A stretch of DNA of 64,000 nt, taken from Sindora glabra (Eukaryota; Streptophyta; Magnoliopsida; Fabales; Fabaceae). Shown here piece by piece: positions 46,270-57,420 of this stretch. The DNA lies in the NCBI GenBank assembly GCA_020226215.1, contig CM035230.1:3991501-4055500 (forward strand), in the 5' to 3' direction. The translations under genes and the position numbers were made by a program. Within the stretch, counting starts at the first letter, position 1. Every line of letters starts with the position of its first letter. The notes below the pieces were generated by a model, which worked only from the letters and a program-made list of their open reading frames with translations, made no database searches and had not been told where the DNA came from.

Positions 46270-47914
46270 TTATGAACACGTTGCAATGTACTAAAATTGT
46301 ATTAAAATTGGTTACTAAAAAATAATGTTATATAATGACACAAATAGTTCATAACCTTAGTGATCCTTTAATTTTCTCTTTTCTAAATTAATTCATAACA
46401 ATACCTACATAATTTTTAAATTATTTATGCAGTGAAAATGTGAAGAACTAATGCAATATAACAAAATAGAATGCTGTGCAAAAATAGAATGCAATATATA
46501 TATGTTGTATGTTGTATATATAATTATGCAATAATAGAATGCAAAATTGGGGGGTGGTTGTACGAAATTAAATAATATAATAAGCACAAAATTAAGCATA
46601 AGACAAAAACAAAACAGAAATAAATATAGAAGAGAATTCAATAGAATTAAATAGTCAATTCAAGGAAATTGAGAGCCCTAAATTGGATTAATCATAGATC
46701 AATTAGAATTTGACTTTTTCTAATTAATTCTTCAACCTTGAATTACCCGAAATTCCTATAATAATTTGTGTATTCTACGCTAGACGATGGCCTATGATTT
46801 ATCAATTAAAATTAGCTAAATTAAGCAATCGCTGTAATCCTTATGCTAGATTGAAATTGATTTATAAATAGAATTAAGTTGATTTAAGAAACCAAATTAG
46901 AAATCTCTAATTAATCCCTCAATCCTCTGTCCCTATGCATAAAACTATGATTTATCAACCATAATTGCACATCAAAGTAGTAAAGAAATCAGAAATCACA
47001 AGAGTGAATATCAACTATATTAAATCAACATTCAATACAAGGAATCTTAAGAAGACTTTCAACATAAGTAAATAGAGAAAGATGAAATTTAATTAAGAAA
47101 GGTCAACATTACAAATCATAATTTTATAATCCACAAGAGGAGAGCCACAACTCCTTGAATTAATCACGAATTTAGGTTTCCATCGATGAAGAACAAAGAG
47201 AGTAAAGAGAAAAAGAAGGTTGTCTGCTGAATTTCTATGCGTTTTGAATATATTCTTCTCTTCAACTCTCTTGCCTATTTATATAACCTAATTTACCTAA
47301 AACCCTATTGGACTAGGATTAAATGACTTTTAGGATTACAATAATAAGGCTTTCCTAATTTTTACAAGCCTAGACCTATTTTTTACAATTCAATTAAATC
47401 CAATAGATGCATCAAGGAATTCCCATAGGTCTAACTTCCACTCCGTGTTTGACCATGGAATCAATAAAATTTGGATAAATCATGAACATGAAAGTTGTAG
47501 ACCTGTGTCTTCTAAGAATTTGGGCACTAGTTTTAGGTTAATCAAACCACTATAGCTCCAAATATGACCAAAATACAAAAATAGGTTTAGTTAGGACAAA
47601 AACACAACTTTAACTTCTTGGCAAAATAAAGGCTTGAAGAAGTCTGAAATGAGCTTTGATCAAAACATAAAAGTTATAGATTTCTCTTTCAGATTTTCAT
47701 TAATATAAAGTTTGTATCAATCTGACATCTAAAGCTCAAGATATAATTGAAAAACTAAAACATTGTCAAAATCCAGCATTTACTGAACAAATTCACAAAA
47801 TTGTAAAATTGACCATAATTTATAAAACGAGGCCTAATCAGTGAAATTAAGTAAATATAACATCTAAGAGACATAAAATAGAGAAAAATAAAATAGTGAA
47901 TTATTTTTTCATCA
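46270..47914 (-). mobile_element. A-family solo LTR with perfect ATGCT duplication
   Basis: 1,645 bp, the same length as the element A 5' LTR, in reverse orientation. It runs from TTATGAACACG (corresponding to TGATGTGCACA) to TTTTTTCATCA and is flanked by ATGCT at 46265-46269 and 47915-47919. A reversed TATA box (tatttatataacc) lies near 47275. It is inserted in LTR C4. There is no internal region. Confidence 0.92.
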
Positions 47915-48385
47915 ATGCTTTGGAACTTTCAAGAGTGGATGGGTGTTATCAAGTGAGTATATATCTTCCTTAGGTAAATACTCTAATATTATACTATCTA
48001 TATAGCATGTTTATAATATTTTTCTTAAATGATATGGATTTCTATTAAGTGATGCTCGTAACTATGCATTAACTAAATAAAGTGGATAATTGTAAGAAGG
48101 TAATGATTACCTATTTAAGGAAATGTGGATCTACCATGTTTAGAGGACCTCACAGTGTCGTTATCATCTGTTGATTGATTGTAAGGAGGTTGCAATGGTG
48201 AATGATATAATTGTATTGTAATTGCACTTATATGGTTTTATGCATATTGAAAAGTATAGCATGATTTGTATTGGATATGAAAGCATGGTGTGGCTATGCT
48301 GGAGAGCATGGTAGTGTTGCTATATGTATAGGATATCATGTGTGATGAATAATTTCTTTGTGATTGAAATTATATTGGAAATTGT

Positions 48386-48386
48386 G

Positions 48387-48422
<36 letters not shown>

Positions 48423-48446
48423 GTATGTATAGAGAGAGAGAGAGAA
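48386..48446. repeat. Compound (TA)n(GTAT)n(AG)n microsatellite
   Basis: Consecutive runs of TA, GTAT and AG units within C-family LTR C4. Confidence 0.93.
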
Positions 48447-49562
48447 AGAGCTGAGCTGTAATGCATATTATGAAATGAAATATGCCATAAGTGGCATTTG
48501 AGATGAGAAATATGACGGAGGTGATGATGTGAAAGGTAGATGAAAAATTTCTAGCAAATAGTTAAGAAAGGTGTCAGATTGACCCAAAAATTAAGAAAAC
48601 GGCTACATGTATGTTTATTGTAAATTATTGTAAAATATAATATGTGATATATAAATTTATCTATGGTTGAATATCACTATTTGATATGATTATAAAGACT
48701 TGGTGTGATTGTAATGATTCATTTATGTTTAAGCCTTAATGACTATTTGTGAATGTGACAACTCCCGAAATGAGTGGTATGTGAGATAATAAGAATATTA
48801 TGTATTAACATATAGTTAAGGTTACTATGATTTGTGATACGAGATATGGATCCTAAGTTGTGTACAGGTGAATACTCTATCAAAAGCTTGGCTTCATATA
48901 TTTCAAAAATTCAAGAAATAAGTTTTCTATTATTTTCTATTTTAATATATGACTAGCCTGTGATTGTCTTGTATGTGCTAGGTAACAATGGATATATGCT
49001 CACTAAGTCCTCACAACTCGTTCCATTTTATTTCCAATGTTTTTAGGTTAAGATAAGTGTTTTCAAGCTTTATTACATCTATGGAGATTCAAAATTACCT
49101 TACTAAAAGATTTTGATAGTTAGATTAGGATTGAAGATGAGTTAAAGGTTATATTTATAATGATTCAACATTTGATGTGTTAAATCATATATTTGCATAT
49201 ATATTGTATTTTTGTAGTATTATGTATGTATATAATGTTGTCATATCTATCATATCTGAAAATCTAATTTCGAATAGAGCCCAATGACATCATGCAATTC
49301 ATATAGTCAACCTCACTTAATAGGATAAGGCTTTTTGTTGTTGCTATTGTTGTTTTTGTTTCATATTTTAGGACATATAGCCATTAGAAAGTGCCCAAAA
49401 ATAAAAAGACTTTATCCATTTTTTTGCAAAATTTCAAGTGAATTTCGAGTCCCTCTAAAAATGTAAATTTTTTTTATAGTAAATTAGAGTGAATAATATT
49501 ATTGTAGAAACTAAGTATTAGGATTCACACTAGTCATGATTGGATTAGGTCATGACAATAAA

Positions 49563-50433
49563 GTTGTGAGATATTTTTAAAAAAATAAAATAATTACAAA
49601 TTTTTACTAGTAATAAAAGCTTAAATCTCTGACGTAATTATAAGTAACATAATAAAACTCTTACAAATATGAAAACTTAAATTCTTTTCTTGAATTACAT
49701 TTCAATTCCTAAGATTTATTTTAATCCTTTTCTTCAAAACATACCTTTTCTATCCTTGTTACAATAGTGAGGTGATATATCAAGATACAATGCCACGTAA
49801 CATTGAAATTTCAATAATCGATGGAATTGGAAATATTTTTTATTTCATTGTAGTAGTTTATTTTAAAAGCTCTCGGAAGATTTTAGAGAATAAAAGTTTT
49901 AAGCTAGAGGAGTGAGAGACTAAGTTCTTATTTAAAGGCAAAAGTAATAGTATGATGAAAATATATTATTGAATAAATTAAAATGTAGATAAATTTTATT
50001 ATATTTATTTTTCAATATGCTTTTAAATTCATATGTACTAATAAAGTTAAATATTTTTATTTAAATAATTATTATTGTATTATTTGCATAATTGGTTTAA
50101 GTAATTAAATGAATAAAAATTAAAATAGAAATTATAACTTTGAATTTTACCAATGCCCTTGTGTCATAAAAATAACAATAATGTCAAGTTACTTCTAAAT
50201 TCTTACTAGAAGATAAACTAATAAATAAAATTTGAGAAAAATATACTTGAGAGCTTTTGACTCGATGTCTTTTAAAAGTTTTGTACTTTTCATTATCTAG
50301 AGTTTAATTCTTAATACTTAAGTGTATATATATCTAGTGATTTAATCACTATTATGATTACAAGAGAAAAATGTAAAATAAAATAAAATAAAATGTTTGG
50401 GCTTTTTAAAATATTTAAGAAGCAATTTAGCAT
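49563..50433. other. AT-rich DNA, nothing recognised
   Basis: About 870 bp with no reading frame or repeat of note. Confidence 0.5.
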
Positions 50434-50700
50434 ACAATGTTGGCATTAAATTTACAATTATAAAAAAGAAATATGCATAATTAAAAAAATAAAGGTATAT
50501 AATATTTTTAAAATTTTATATATGTAGCATAGTTATACTCAATAAAGATAATATTTAATAAAAAATTAGTTACAATGTTGGCATTAAATTTATAATTATA
50601 AAATAGAAATATGCATATTAAAAAAATAATGGTGTATTATCTGTTCAAGATTTTATATATGTAGCATAGTTATATTTAATAAAAAAAAATTTAGTTAGCT
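50434..50700. repeat. 138-bp tandem duplication
   Basis: ACAATGTTGGCATTAAATTTA begins units at 50434 and 50572. The units stay alignable (gaaatatgcata, ttttatatatgtagcatagttata) to about 50690. They are AT-rich and non-coding, just upstream of the LINE remnant. Confidence 0.85.
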
Positions 50701-50999
50701 AGGGTTTGTATGGTTGACTCTTCAAATCACATTCTAGAGCTATCTATAAAGGATATAGACCTACTAAGGTGAAGCTCTAAAAAAAAAATAATAAACAAGG
50801 GAATTTTTCATTTTTGGGAATAGGGCAAAAACATGTGTCTTATGATGATGATATTGTTCTTGATCTTATTTTAGAACATGAAGAGTAAAGAAAGTCATCC
50901 AAGGATTCTCTAGTATGAAAGAATGGTTTCATGGACTAGGAAGGATTAGAGTAGGGGAGCAAAGGAGAAGAGATGGAGAAGGATAAAGTTTACATTAGA

Positions 51000-51261
51000 T
51001 TCAACGTTGATGAAGGAATGAATGATGTTTGGGAATGTCCTATTATAGTCATATCTTTGAAAGAGGAGAAGAAGATGAAAAAACCCTAAAAAAGTTCTTT
51101 AACCATAAAAATATTAAGGAGGAAGATAGGGTTTCAAATGTTGGAGACCAAACTTCTTCATTTATAGACTAAGGATAGTATCCATGATATCATTGACCTA
51201 ATGGAAGGTTATTATTAGATCAAATTTAGCCAATCATTAGATTATGAATTAGCTTTCATAC
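51000..51261 (+). pseudogene. LINE ORF1 remnant, N-terminal part
   Basis: Poorly readable until just before the insertion. There the frame across the E-family LTR reads, left of it, IHDIIDLMEGYY and IKFSQSLDYELAF, and right of it QGPWLLFNHYL. This matches the DUF4283-type domain of plant LINE ORF1 proteins (usual form ...VKF-DYE-AL-GGPW-IF-HYL). The target duplication CATAC falls inside this block, confirming that the ORF was interrupted. Confidence 0.6.
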
Positions 51262-53917
51262 TGTAATATCCCGAATTTTCAATTCTATTATTTGAGTCTT
51301 TATTTTCTGAGGCTGTAGAAACGAAGAGCATGTTTGAATTAGCCTGGTGGGTAAATCTCAAGTTGAAAGGGATTAAGTGTAAGGGTAAATGAAATTTTGA
51401 AGGAAAAGGATAGTAGGGAAAGAATTAATTTTCCTAAATAGTATGAATGATCAGAGGAGGTTGGAAAACCCTAAAAGGGGAGGTTGTCTAAGTCTGATAG
51501 TGTAAGGAATTTTAAATGGACAGAGACCCTATGGACTAAATTGCAAAAGTGCAGAATTGGGTGTGGTTAAAGTGAAATAATTAAGGGTTTGGGATCTAAT
51601 ATGAATAACTAAGAGTTTTGGGGTGCAATATATGATTTTTATTAGTGTGACCAATGGATTTATGACAAGTGTCATTGTTAGAAAATTATTGGCAAGAATA
51701 GCCTTACTTTTGGTGAAAAAAGACTAAAATACCCTTGAGAATTGTCAAAATGACCAAAATATCCCTAGAAGCTTCTTAAAAAGTCTTCTTTCTTCTCCAT
51801 TTCTCCAAAAAGCTGTAGCAACTCCATGAAAGAAGCTCCAAAACGTGCAGGAGAGAGAGAGAAAGAGAGAGAAAGTTTCTTTTGAGTTTTCACCCAAAAA
51901 TAGTGAGTTTTAAGCTTAGTGGTAGAAAGGAAAGTTGCTCCTCTCATCAAGCTCTATCCATTGATGTGCCTAGAGTGAAGAAAAGCTCAAGTTTGATTAA
52001 GTTTGGGGAGCTCCAAGTGAGGATTTTCAAGTTGTAGCAAGAGGTAAAGTTGTTCTCCTCTAAAAGCTCTTTATTGTGCTCTTGTTAGTTTTCTTGAAAT
52101 CTTGATATTGGTGTGGTCAAAGGTGGTTGAACATGGAGTTTAGGATGATTTGAACATGTTTAATGGTGTTTTAGATGTTGTTATGTTGATCTATGGCTTT
52201 GGTTTGGTGTAAAAATAGCAAGAAACATGATGTACATATTTGGGTTTTAGAGGCATAATGGTGCATGTGTAGTGTTGGCATGATATGTTTAGAACTTGGC
52301 TAAATTGATGAAGTTAAATTGGTTTCTATGAATTTATGAAGCTTATGGAAGATGAAACTTGGAGTTGTGAAGGTGTTTGTGTGCTTTTTCCCTTTTGAGA
52401 AGCTAAAACTATAGATATGAAAAAGAAGGAAGGAAGGAGTTATAGCTGTTTATTGTGTTTTCGGAGGATCAGTGAAGTACACGGGGTAGAACACGGCCCG
52501 TGTTGTACCCCATGTTCTTCGTCGAAGCTGATCAGTGTGCTACACGGGGTGCAACACTCCCCGTGTTTACCTCAGGACTGAAGGGCAGTAAGGTACACGG
52601 GGTAGAACGCGGCCCGTGTTCACCCCCGTGTTCTTTGTCGAGTAGCCCTGAAGTGAACCAGTAAGGAACACGGCCTTGAACACGGGGTATGGGACCCCCG
52701 TGTTCTTTGTTAAGTAAACTTTTTGGCTTGGTTTCTTCACGTTTTGCATGGTTTTACCTTTGGATCCTTTTCTAATGTTCATATATGTCATTTTAAGGCT
52801 TGAAAGCAAAGTGTAGAGCATCTAAGTATGCATTTAATTAAGTGGGGAAAGTAAAGAATACATGAGGTTTAGAGAAAGTGATGATGTTCTAATAAGAAAT
52901 TATGATGTGTATTTGTATAGACTAAAGAGTGACAACTTGCAAAGGCAAGAGGAAGTGTAAAGGAGTTTTTGGTGAGAGTAAAGGGAACATCACATTGGAA
53001 GCTTGTAAAGGTAGCTAGCTTTATCCTTAAGCTGTTTTCTATTACATGATTTTCTGTATTGTATGAGATTGTTATGGAATGTGTATGGAATTGTTGTGTA
53101 TGGAAGGTGTATGGAATTGTTGTGCATGCATTCTGGGAAGACAATGTGATACTTTGTGTGTTTGGCCTATGGCTCGGGTCCTCGGAATGTTAATGCAATT
53201 GTTGTGGCACAACCCGGGCAGACAGTAGAATACTGTGTTTGGCCTAAGGCTCGGGATCCCCGGGGATAATAGTGCATTTGTTGTGTGTGGTATCTATGGC
53301 CAGGGACCTCGGGAAGACAGTGTGATACTGTGTTAGGCCTTTGTGGCTCGGGACCCCGGGAAGACAGCGTGATGCTGTGTGAGGCCTAGGTACGATTGTT
53401 TGAGATGGCCATCTAGATATTGTTTGTGATAAGTCATTGAATGGGCTTAATGATTGTTGTGGATTGTTATGTGTGATGCACATTTCCTACAATGGTACGG
53501 ATTGAGATGATAAAGATATGACAAATGATTAATTATTTTTGAAACGTACGTTTTATTTGCTTAAGGATCTGGAATGGCTTAATATGTTTTTATGGTAATA
53601 GCTAGCTACTGGGAAACTTTGTTTCTTATGTTTTTTTTCTGTATTGTGACTAACCATTCCAGGTGATGCTTCCAAAGGCTCTCACGATAGAGGGCAATGA
53701 TGTTCGAAGTTGTAAAATAATTGTATAGTTGGTGAAATTGTATATGACGGATGTATATTTTGTAAATCGAACTTTTGTATAGTTATATGACTTTTGCTCA
53801 TGTGTATAAAGTACAGAATTTTGAGATATTCCGTATTAGCTTGAGGTAGATGGTGAATGAGTACGTATAATCATCTAGTAAATAAGGAATAAGGCATTGA
53901 TAAGTAAGGGTGTTACA
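51262..53917 (+). mobile_element. E-family solo LTR with perfect CATAC duplication
   Basis: A 2,656-bp LTR from TGTAATATCCCG to GGTGTTACA, flanked by CATAC at 51257-51261 and 53918-53922. It is collinear throughout with the copy at 26716-29296. It contains the GC-rich palindromic array (about 52468-52715, ACACGGGGTAGAACACGG type) and the CCCGGGAAGACAG array (about 53120-53390). There is no internal region, and it is non-coding. Confidence 0.92.
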
Positions 53918-53922
53918 CATAC

Positions 53923-55260
53923 AAGGTCCTTGGTTACTTTTTAACCATTATCTAACAGCATGAACTTAGGATCCAAGTTTTGATTTTACAAAGGATATCA
54001 TTGATAAGGTTGCAATATGGATTTAAATCCCTAATCTTCCTATATGTTGCTTTGAAAGGAAGTTTCTTACATTCCTTAGGAATATGGTTGGCATAACATT
54101 AAATTTTAATGCCACAATAATGTACCAAACCAAGAGGAAGTGTTCATAAGTGTGTGCAGAGGTTAACCTATGTAAAGAACTAGTAGTTGAATTGTCATTT
54201 TAAAGGAAGCAAAATTGCATTCAATATGAAAGTTAATATATGATTTGTTTCCACTATGGTAAGTATAAGCATCTCACTAAGCATTGCTTAAATAAGGTTC
54301 TTGAAATTGTGGTGGATGTCAATAATCCAGATAATAATAGCCTTAAATAGAGAGAAAAGGTACAATTCCATAGCAAGAACTATAAGTTTAGGTGCAAGGA
54401 ATATGGTCGGGTCTCACTATGCAATACTAAATAATGAAGTGTTTGAAGTTGATGAGTTGGTAGGCCAATATCATGAGGAATGGGGCAAGGAATATGATGT
54501 CATAGAAGCTCGGGTTCATAAGGTTATAGGAAGCAAAGACAAAAAAACCAACATAATTATGTCTAATCATAAGCAAGGTCATAAAGCAGTGTAGGTAAGA
54601 AATTTGGTTAGACAACCTCTTTAAGGAATCAATAATTAAGTTATTCCCAATGTGCAACATCAACTAAGAAGTATGAGTCTTAACTCTAATGAATATTATA
54701 GTGCACAAAGGGGTATGGATCAAAAGGAGAACATTTACTTAATATCACATGAATCTCAAATCTCTCATATATTAAAGGCTCCCATGCTAATGGGAGAAGG
54801 ACCTATTCAAATGGGAATATTGGTTTCTAATAATATCATCATAGCATTAAATAATATAAATATCAGGATAGATGAGAGTCCATGGTATAGGCAAGAAGTT
54901 CAATTAGACAACCTCTATAAGGAATTGATAATCAAGCTATTCCTAAGGTGCAACATTAGCTAAGAAGTATGAACCTTAACTCTAATGAATATCATGGTGC
55001 ATAAAAAGGTATGAACAGTAAGGAGAACATTTACTCAATATCACATAAATCTTAAATCTCTCATTTACTAGAGACTCCCATGCCAATAGGAGAAGGAAAC
55101 ATTTTAGATAGAAATATTAGTTTCTAATAATATCATTGTAGTATTAAATAATACAGATATTAGAATAGATGAGAGTCCATAAGATAAGGTTGAAACCTTA
55201 AAGAAGGGTACATACAAAAATGGTGTCTTAAGAGTTAAGCCCAATGTACCTAATTTAAAT
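53923..55260 (+). pseudogene. LINE ORF1 remnant, zinc-knuckle part
   Basis: Continues ORF1: DPSFDFTKDIIDKVAIWI, then IPNLPI, and later YMICFHYGKYKHLTKHCLNK. The last is a degenerate CX2CX4HX4C knuckle with the second Cys changed to Tyr. These blocks match plant LINE ORF1 (RNA-binding, forms the RNP). The C-terminal half has two readable pieces (54301-54594 and 54652-54963) with VFEVDELV, but stops separate them. Part of this region is tandemly duplicated (54610-55182). Confidence 0.65.
54610..55182. repeat. 296-bp tandem duplication inside LINE ORF1
   Basis: Units start AGACAACCTCT at 54610 and 54906 and match to 'gatgagagtccat' at about 55181. They differ by scattered substitutions. The period is not a multiple of three, so the copies fall in different frames. 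Confidence 0.88.
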
Positions 55261-55329
55261 TGTGGAAAACAAGTGATGGAAATTGCCTAGGTGAGTATTA
55301 CTTGTCCTTTTTTGCTTCTTTATTTTTAT

Positions 55330-56645
55330 GTATGATTAGAAAAATAGTAGTTTAGAATTTTCAAGGTGTGAGTAAAATGAATTTTGTAAATAGAATTAAT
55401 ACTCTTTTGGAGTCTATTAACTAAGAGATTTAGTTCTATTGGAAACAAGAATTAAAAGTTAATAGGCTAAGAATATTTTTAAAATGATAGGGTTTAATAG
55501 GTTAAGTTTGGTGGAAGGGGATGGTTTCTTTAATGGTATATGGGTATCTTAGAGGAGTAATAAGGCATTTTTAAAAGTGATGAGGGAAAACTTTCAATAT
55601 ACTCATATGATGGATATTCTAGAGTTTGGTGGGGGTTGGAATATTACTTTTATCTATGTTAATTCTTATTTGGATATGAAGACTCTTTTATGGAATGAAC
55701 TTTTTCAAATTAGTTCTATGACAAGTGCAAGGCTAATTATAGGGATTTCAATAACATTAAAGACTTATTAGAGAAAAATAGAGGTGCTTTATTTAATTGG
55801 TATAGAGTTAATATCTTCAATGATGGAATTAATGCTTGTAACTTGTAAGATGTGGAATTGCAAGAAAGTCATCTCATATGGAAAGAATTGAAGCTTTCTA
55901 ATTATTCTTAACTTTTTGAAAAGTTGGATCATAGTTTATCTAATGTAGATTGGAAACTCAAGTTTAATGATGTTGTAGGAATATTCTTTTTAGAGTTCAT
56001 TTTGATTATCATCCAAATTTGGTGAATCTTTATAGTTCTTATGGAGATAGTGAACAATGTGCATTCAAATTTAAGATGGCTTGATTAACTCATGATAACT
56101 TCTAACAATTCTTAGTTTTTGAGTGGTAAGTTAGCTTTAATATTATAGATGATTTAAAATCCTTATTTTTGAATTTAAAGGATTGAAATAGGAATGTGTC
56201 TAGGTATATTAGAAAAAGGAAGAGAGTTATCCTAACTACATTAGCAAGCATACAAAAGTCAATGGAACATTGTTATTCTTTTCTTTTGTAAGAAATTGAT
56301 AATTAGCTGTAAAAAAAGCTTGATCAAGTCCTTTTTCAAAAGGAAATCTCATGGCATTGAAATTAAGAGCTATTTGGATCTCTCAAAGAGATAGGAACAC
56401 TAAATATTATCATACCAAGGTCAATGCAATGCAAAATAGAAACATAATTAATATGTTATGGGATTTTAATGGTAATTGGGTTGAGGACAAGTCATATAGA
56501 GGCTTATTTGCAATTTTTACAGGAATTTGTTTAATGATAATTTAGAGGAGTGTTTTTCAATTGTTAGAGCTATCTTTTATCCTATATTATTTACTAATCA
56601 GAATAAAAATCTTACTCAAAATATGTTATTTAAAGAAGTTTGAAG
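55330..56645 (+). pseudogene. LINE ORF2 remnant: endonuclease and linker
   Basis: ORF2 would encode the endonuclease/reverse transcriptase that inserts the element. Readable blocks in order are LLETRIKS-like near 55435, FNGIWVS near 55530, WNITFIYVNSYLDMKTLLWNEL near 55630, and KLDHSLSNVDWKLKF with HFDYHPNLV near 55925-56030. The last two correspond to the 'RLDRALCN--W...HSDHHP' end of the endonuclease. Next is AFKFKMA, then DRNTKYYHTKVNA and FNGNWVEDK at 56390-56490, the usual region before RT. Stops and frameshifts are frequent. Confidence 0.7.
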
Positions 56646-57155
56646 TAGAGTTGTACATGGGCCAGGTCAGGTGAGTTTCGGGTCAGGCCAACTAAGCCAA
56701 ATTATATAAAATTTATGGCCTGACCCGATTAATTTTTGAAGATATTTAAATGAATGACCCACCGACATAGCCCGATTACCCGAATAAAATTTTTTTAATT
56801 TTTTTTTATTTTTTAAAATTATTTTTAAGTAAAAAAATAATTTTTATTTATAAAAATTATATACTTAAATAAATAATATGATATTTAAATATATAAAATA
56901 TTTAATTATATCAAATTAATCTTTTTTACATTAAAAATAATTAGATATAATTATTTTTTCTAATATATAATTATATTATAAAAATAAATTAATATAATTG
57001 GGTCAGGTTGGGTCGGGCCTATTGGGCTTTTTTATCTTGACCCGAGCCCGGCCTAATTATTAATCGAGTTTTAAAAAAAAATCCAATGGGCTATCAGGTT
57101 AAAAAAAGAAGGTCCAAATCATCTATTTTTGTGGGCCGGGCTACCTACATCTCTA
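56646..57155. mobile_element. hAT-type MITE with perfect 8-bp duplication
   Basis: 510 bp from TAGAGTTGTACATGGGCC to a right end whose complement reads TAGAGATGTAGGTAGCCC. It is flanked by GTTTGAAG at 56638-56645 and 57156-57163. The 8-bp duplication, TAGAG-type ends and GGGTCGGGC-rich subterminal regions around an AT-rich core (about 56785-56995) fit a non-autonomous hAT element. There is no transposase. It disrupts LINE ORF2 just before RT. Confidence 0.88.
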
Positions 57156-57420
57156 GTTTGAAGGGTGATGTTTGCAATTGGAAGGTTGAAAACTCTAGGT
57201 GAGGATGGTTTTTTGGCTATTATTTATCATAAAAATTGGTATATTATAGGAAGAGGGATTTTTAAGTTTGTGAAAAAGGTTTGATATAGTAAAGAGTTAG
57301 TTGAGAATAACATGCTTATATGTCATATCCCTAAATAGGAAAAATTGAAATTCATAAATCATTTCAGACTTATATCCTTGTGAAATGTTGTTTACAAATT
57401 GTTATAACTCTATTTTTGGA
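57156..57420 (+). pseudogene. LINE reverse transcriptase, N-terminal fragment
   Basis: The frame after the MITE reads VMFAIGRLKTLGEDGFLAII with YHKNW, then HIPK, 'KFINHFRLISL' and NVVYKLL. This corresponds to the usual plant LINE RT order 'IG-LKAPGPDGFPA', 'IPK', 'FRPISLCNV-YKI'. The sequence becomes unrecognisable after about 57420, before the YADD active site. Confidence 0.75.

Larger units (their letters stand above)
44246..49557 (+). mobile_element. C-family solo LTR (3.66 kb) with perfect ATAAA duplication, holding an A solo LTR
   Basis: TGTAATACTCTAG at 44246 to TAGGTCATGACA at 49557, flanked by ATAAA at 44241-44245 and 49558-49562. Without the A-family solo LTR and its duplicated 5 bp the LTR is 3,662 bp. 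It is the opposite-strand counterpart of copies C1-C3, for example 'ataaaaagactttatcca' at 49401 against 'agataaagtcttccctattttt' at 7117 reversed. This copy fixes the family's termini and length. There is no internal region. CT-rich frames at 44882-45156 are not genes. Confidence 0.88.
50701..57420 (+). mobile_element. Decayed L1-type LINE, whole span with two insertions
   Basis: Plus-strand non-LTR retrotransposon: ORF1 remnant (about 51000-51261 and 53923-55260), then ORF2 with endonuclease (about 55330-56100), linker (56340-56560) and the beginning of RT (57164-57420). An E-family solo LTR (51262-53917) and an hAT MITE (56646-57155) are inserted into it. The RT catalytic core, the 3' end and the poly-A tail are missing. 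Its 5' limit is uncertain. It is old: stops occur in every domain. Confidence 0.75.
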
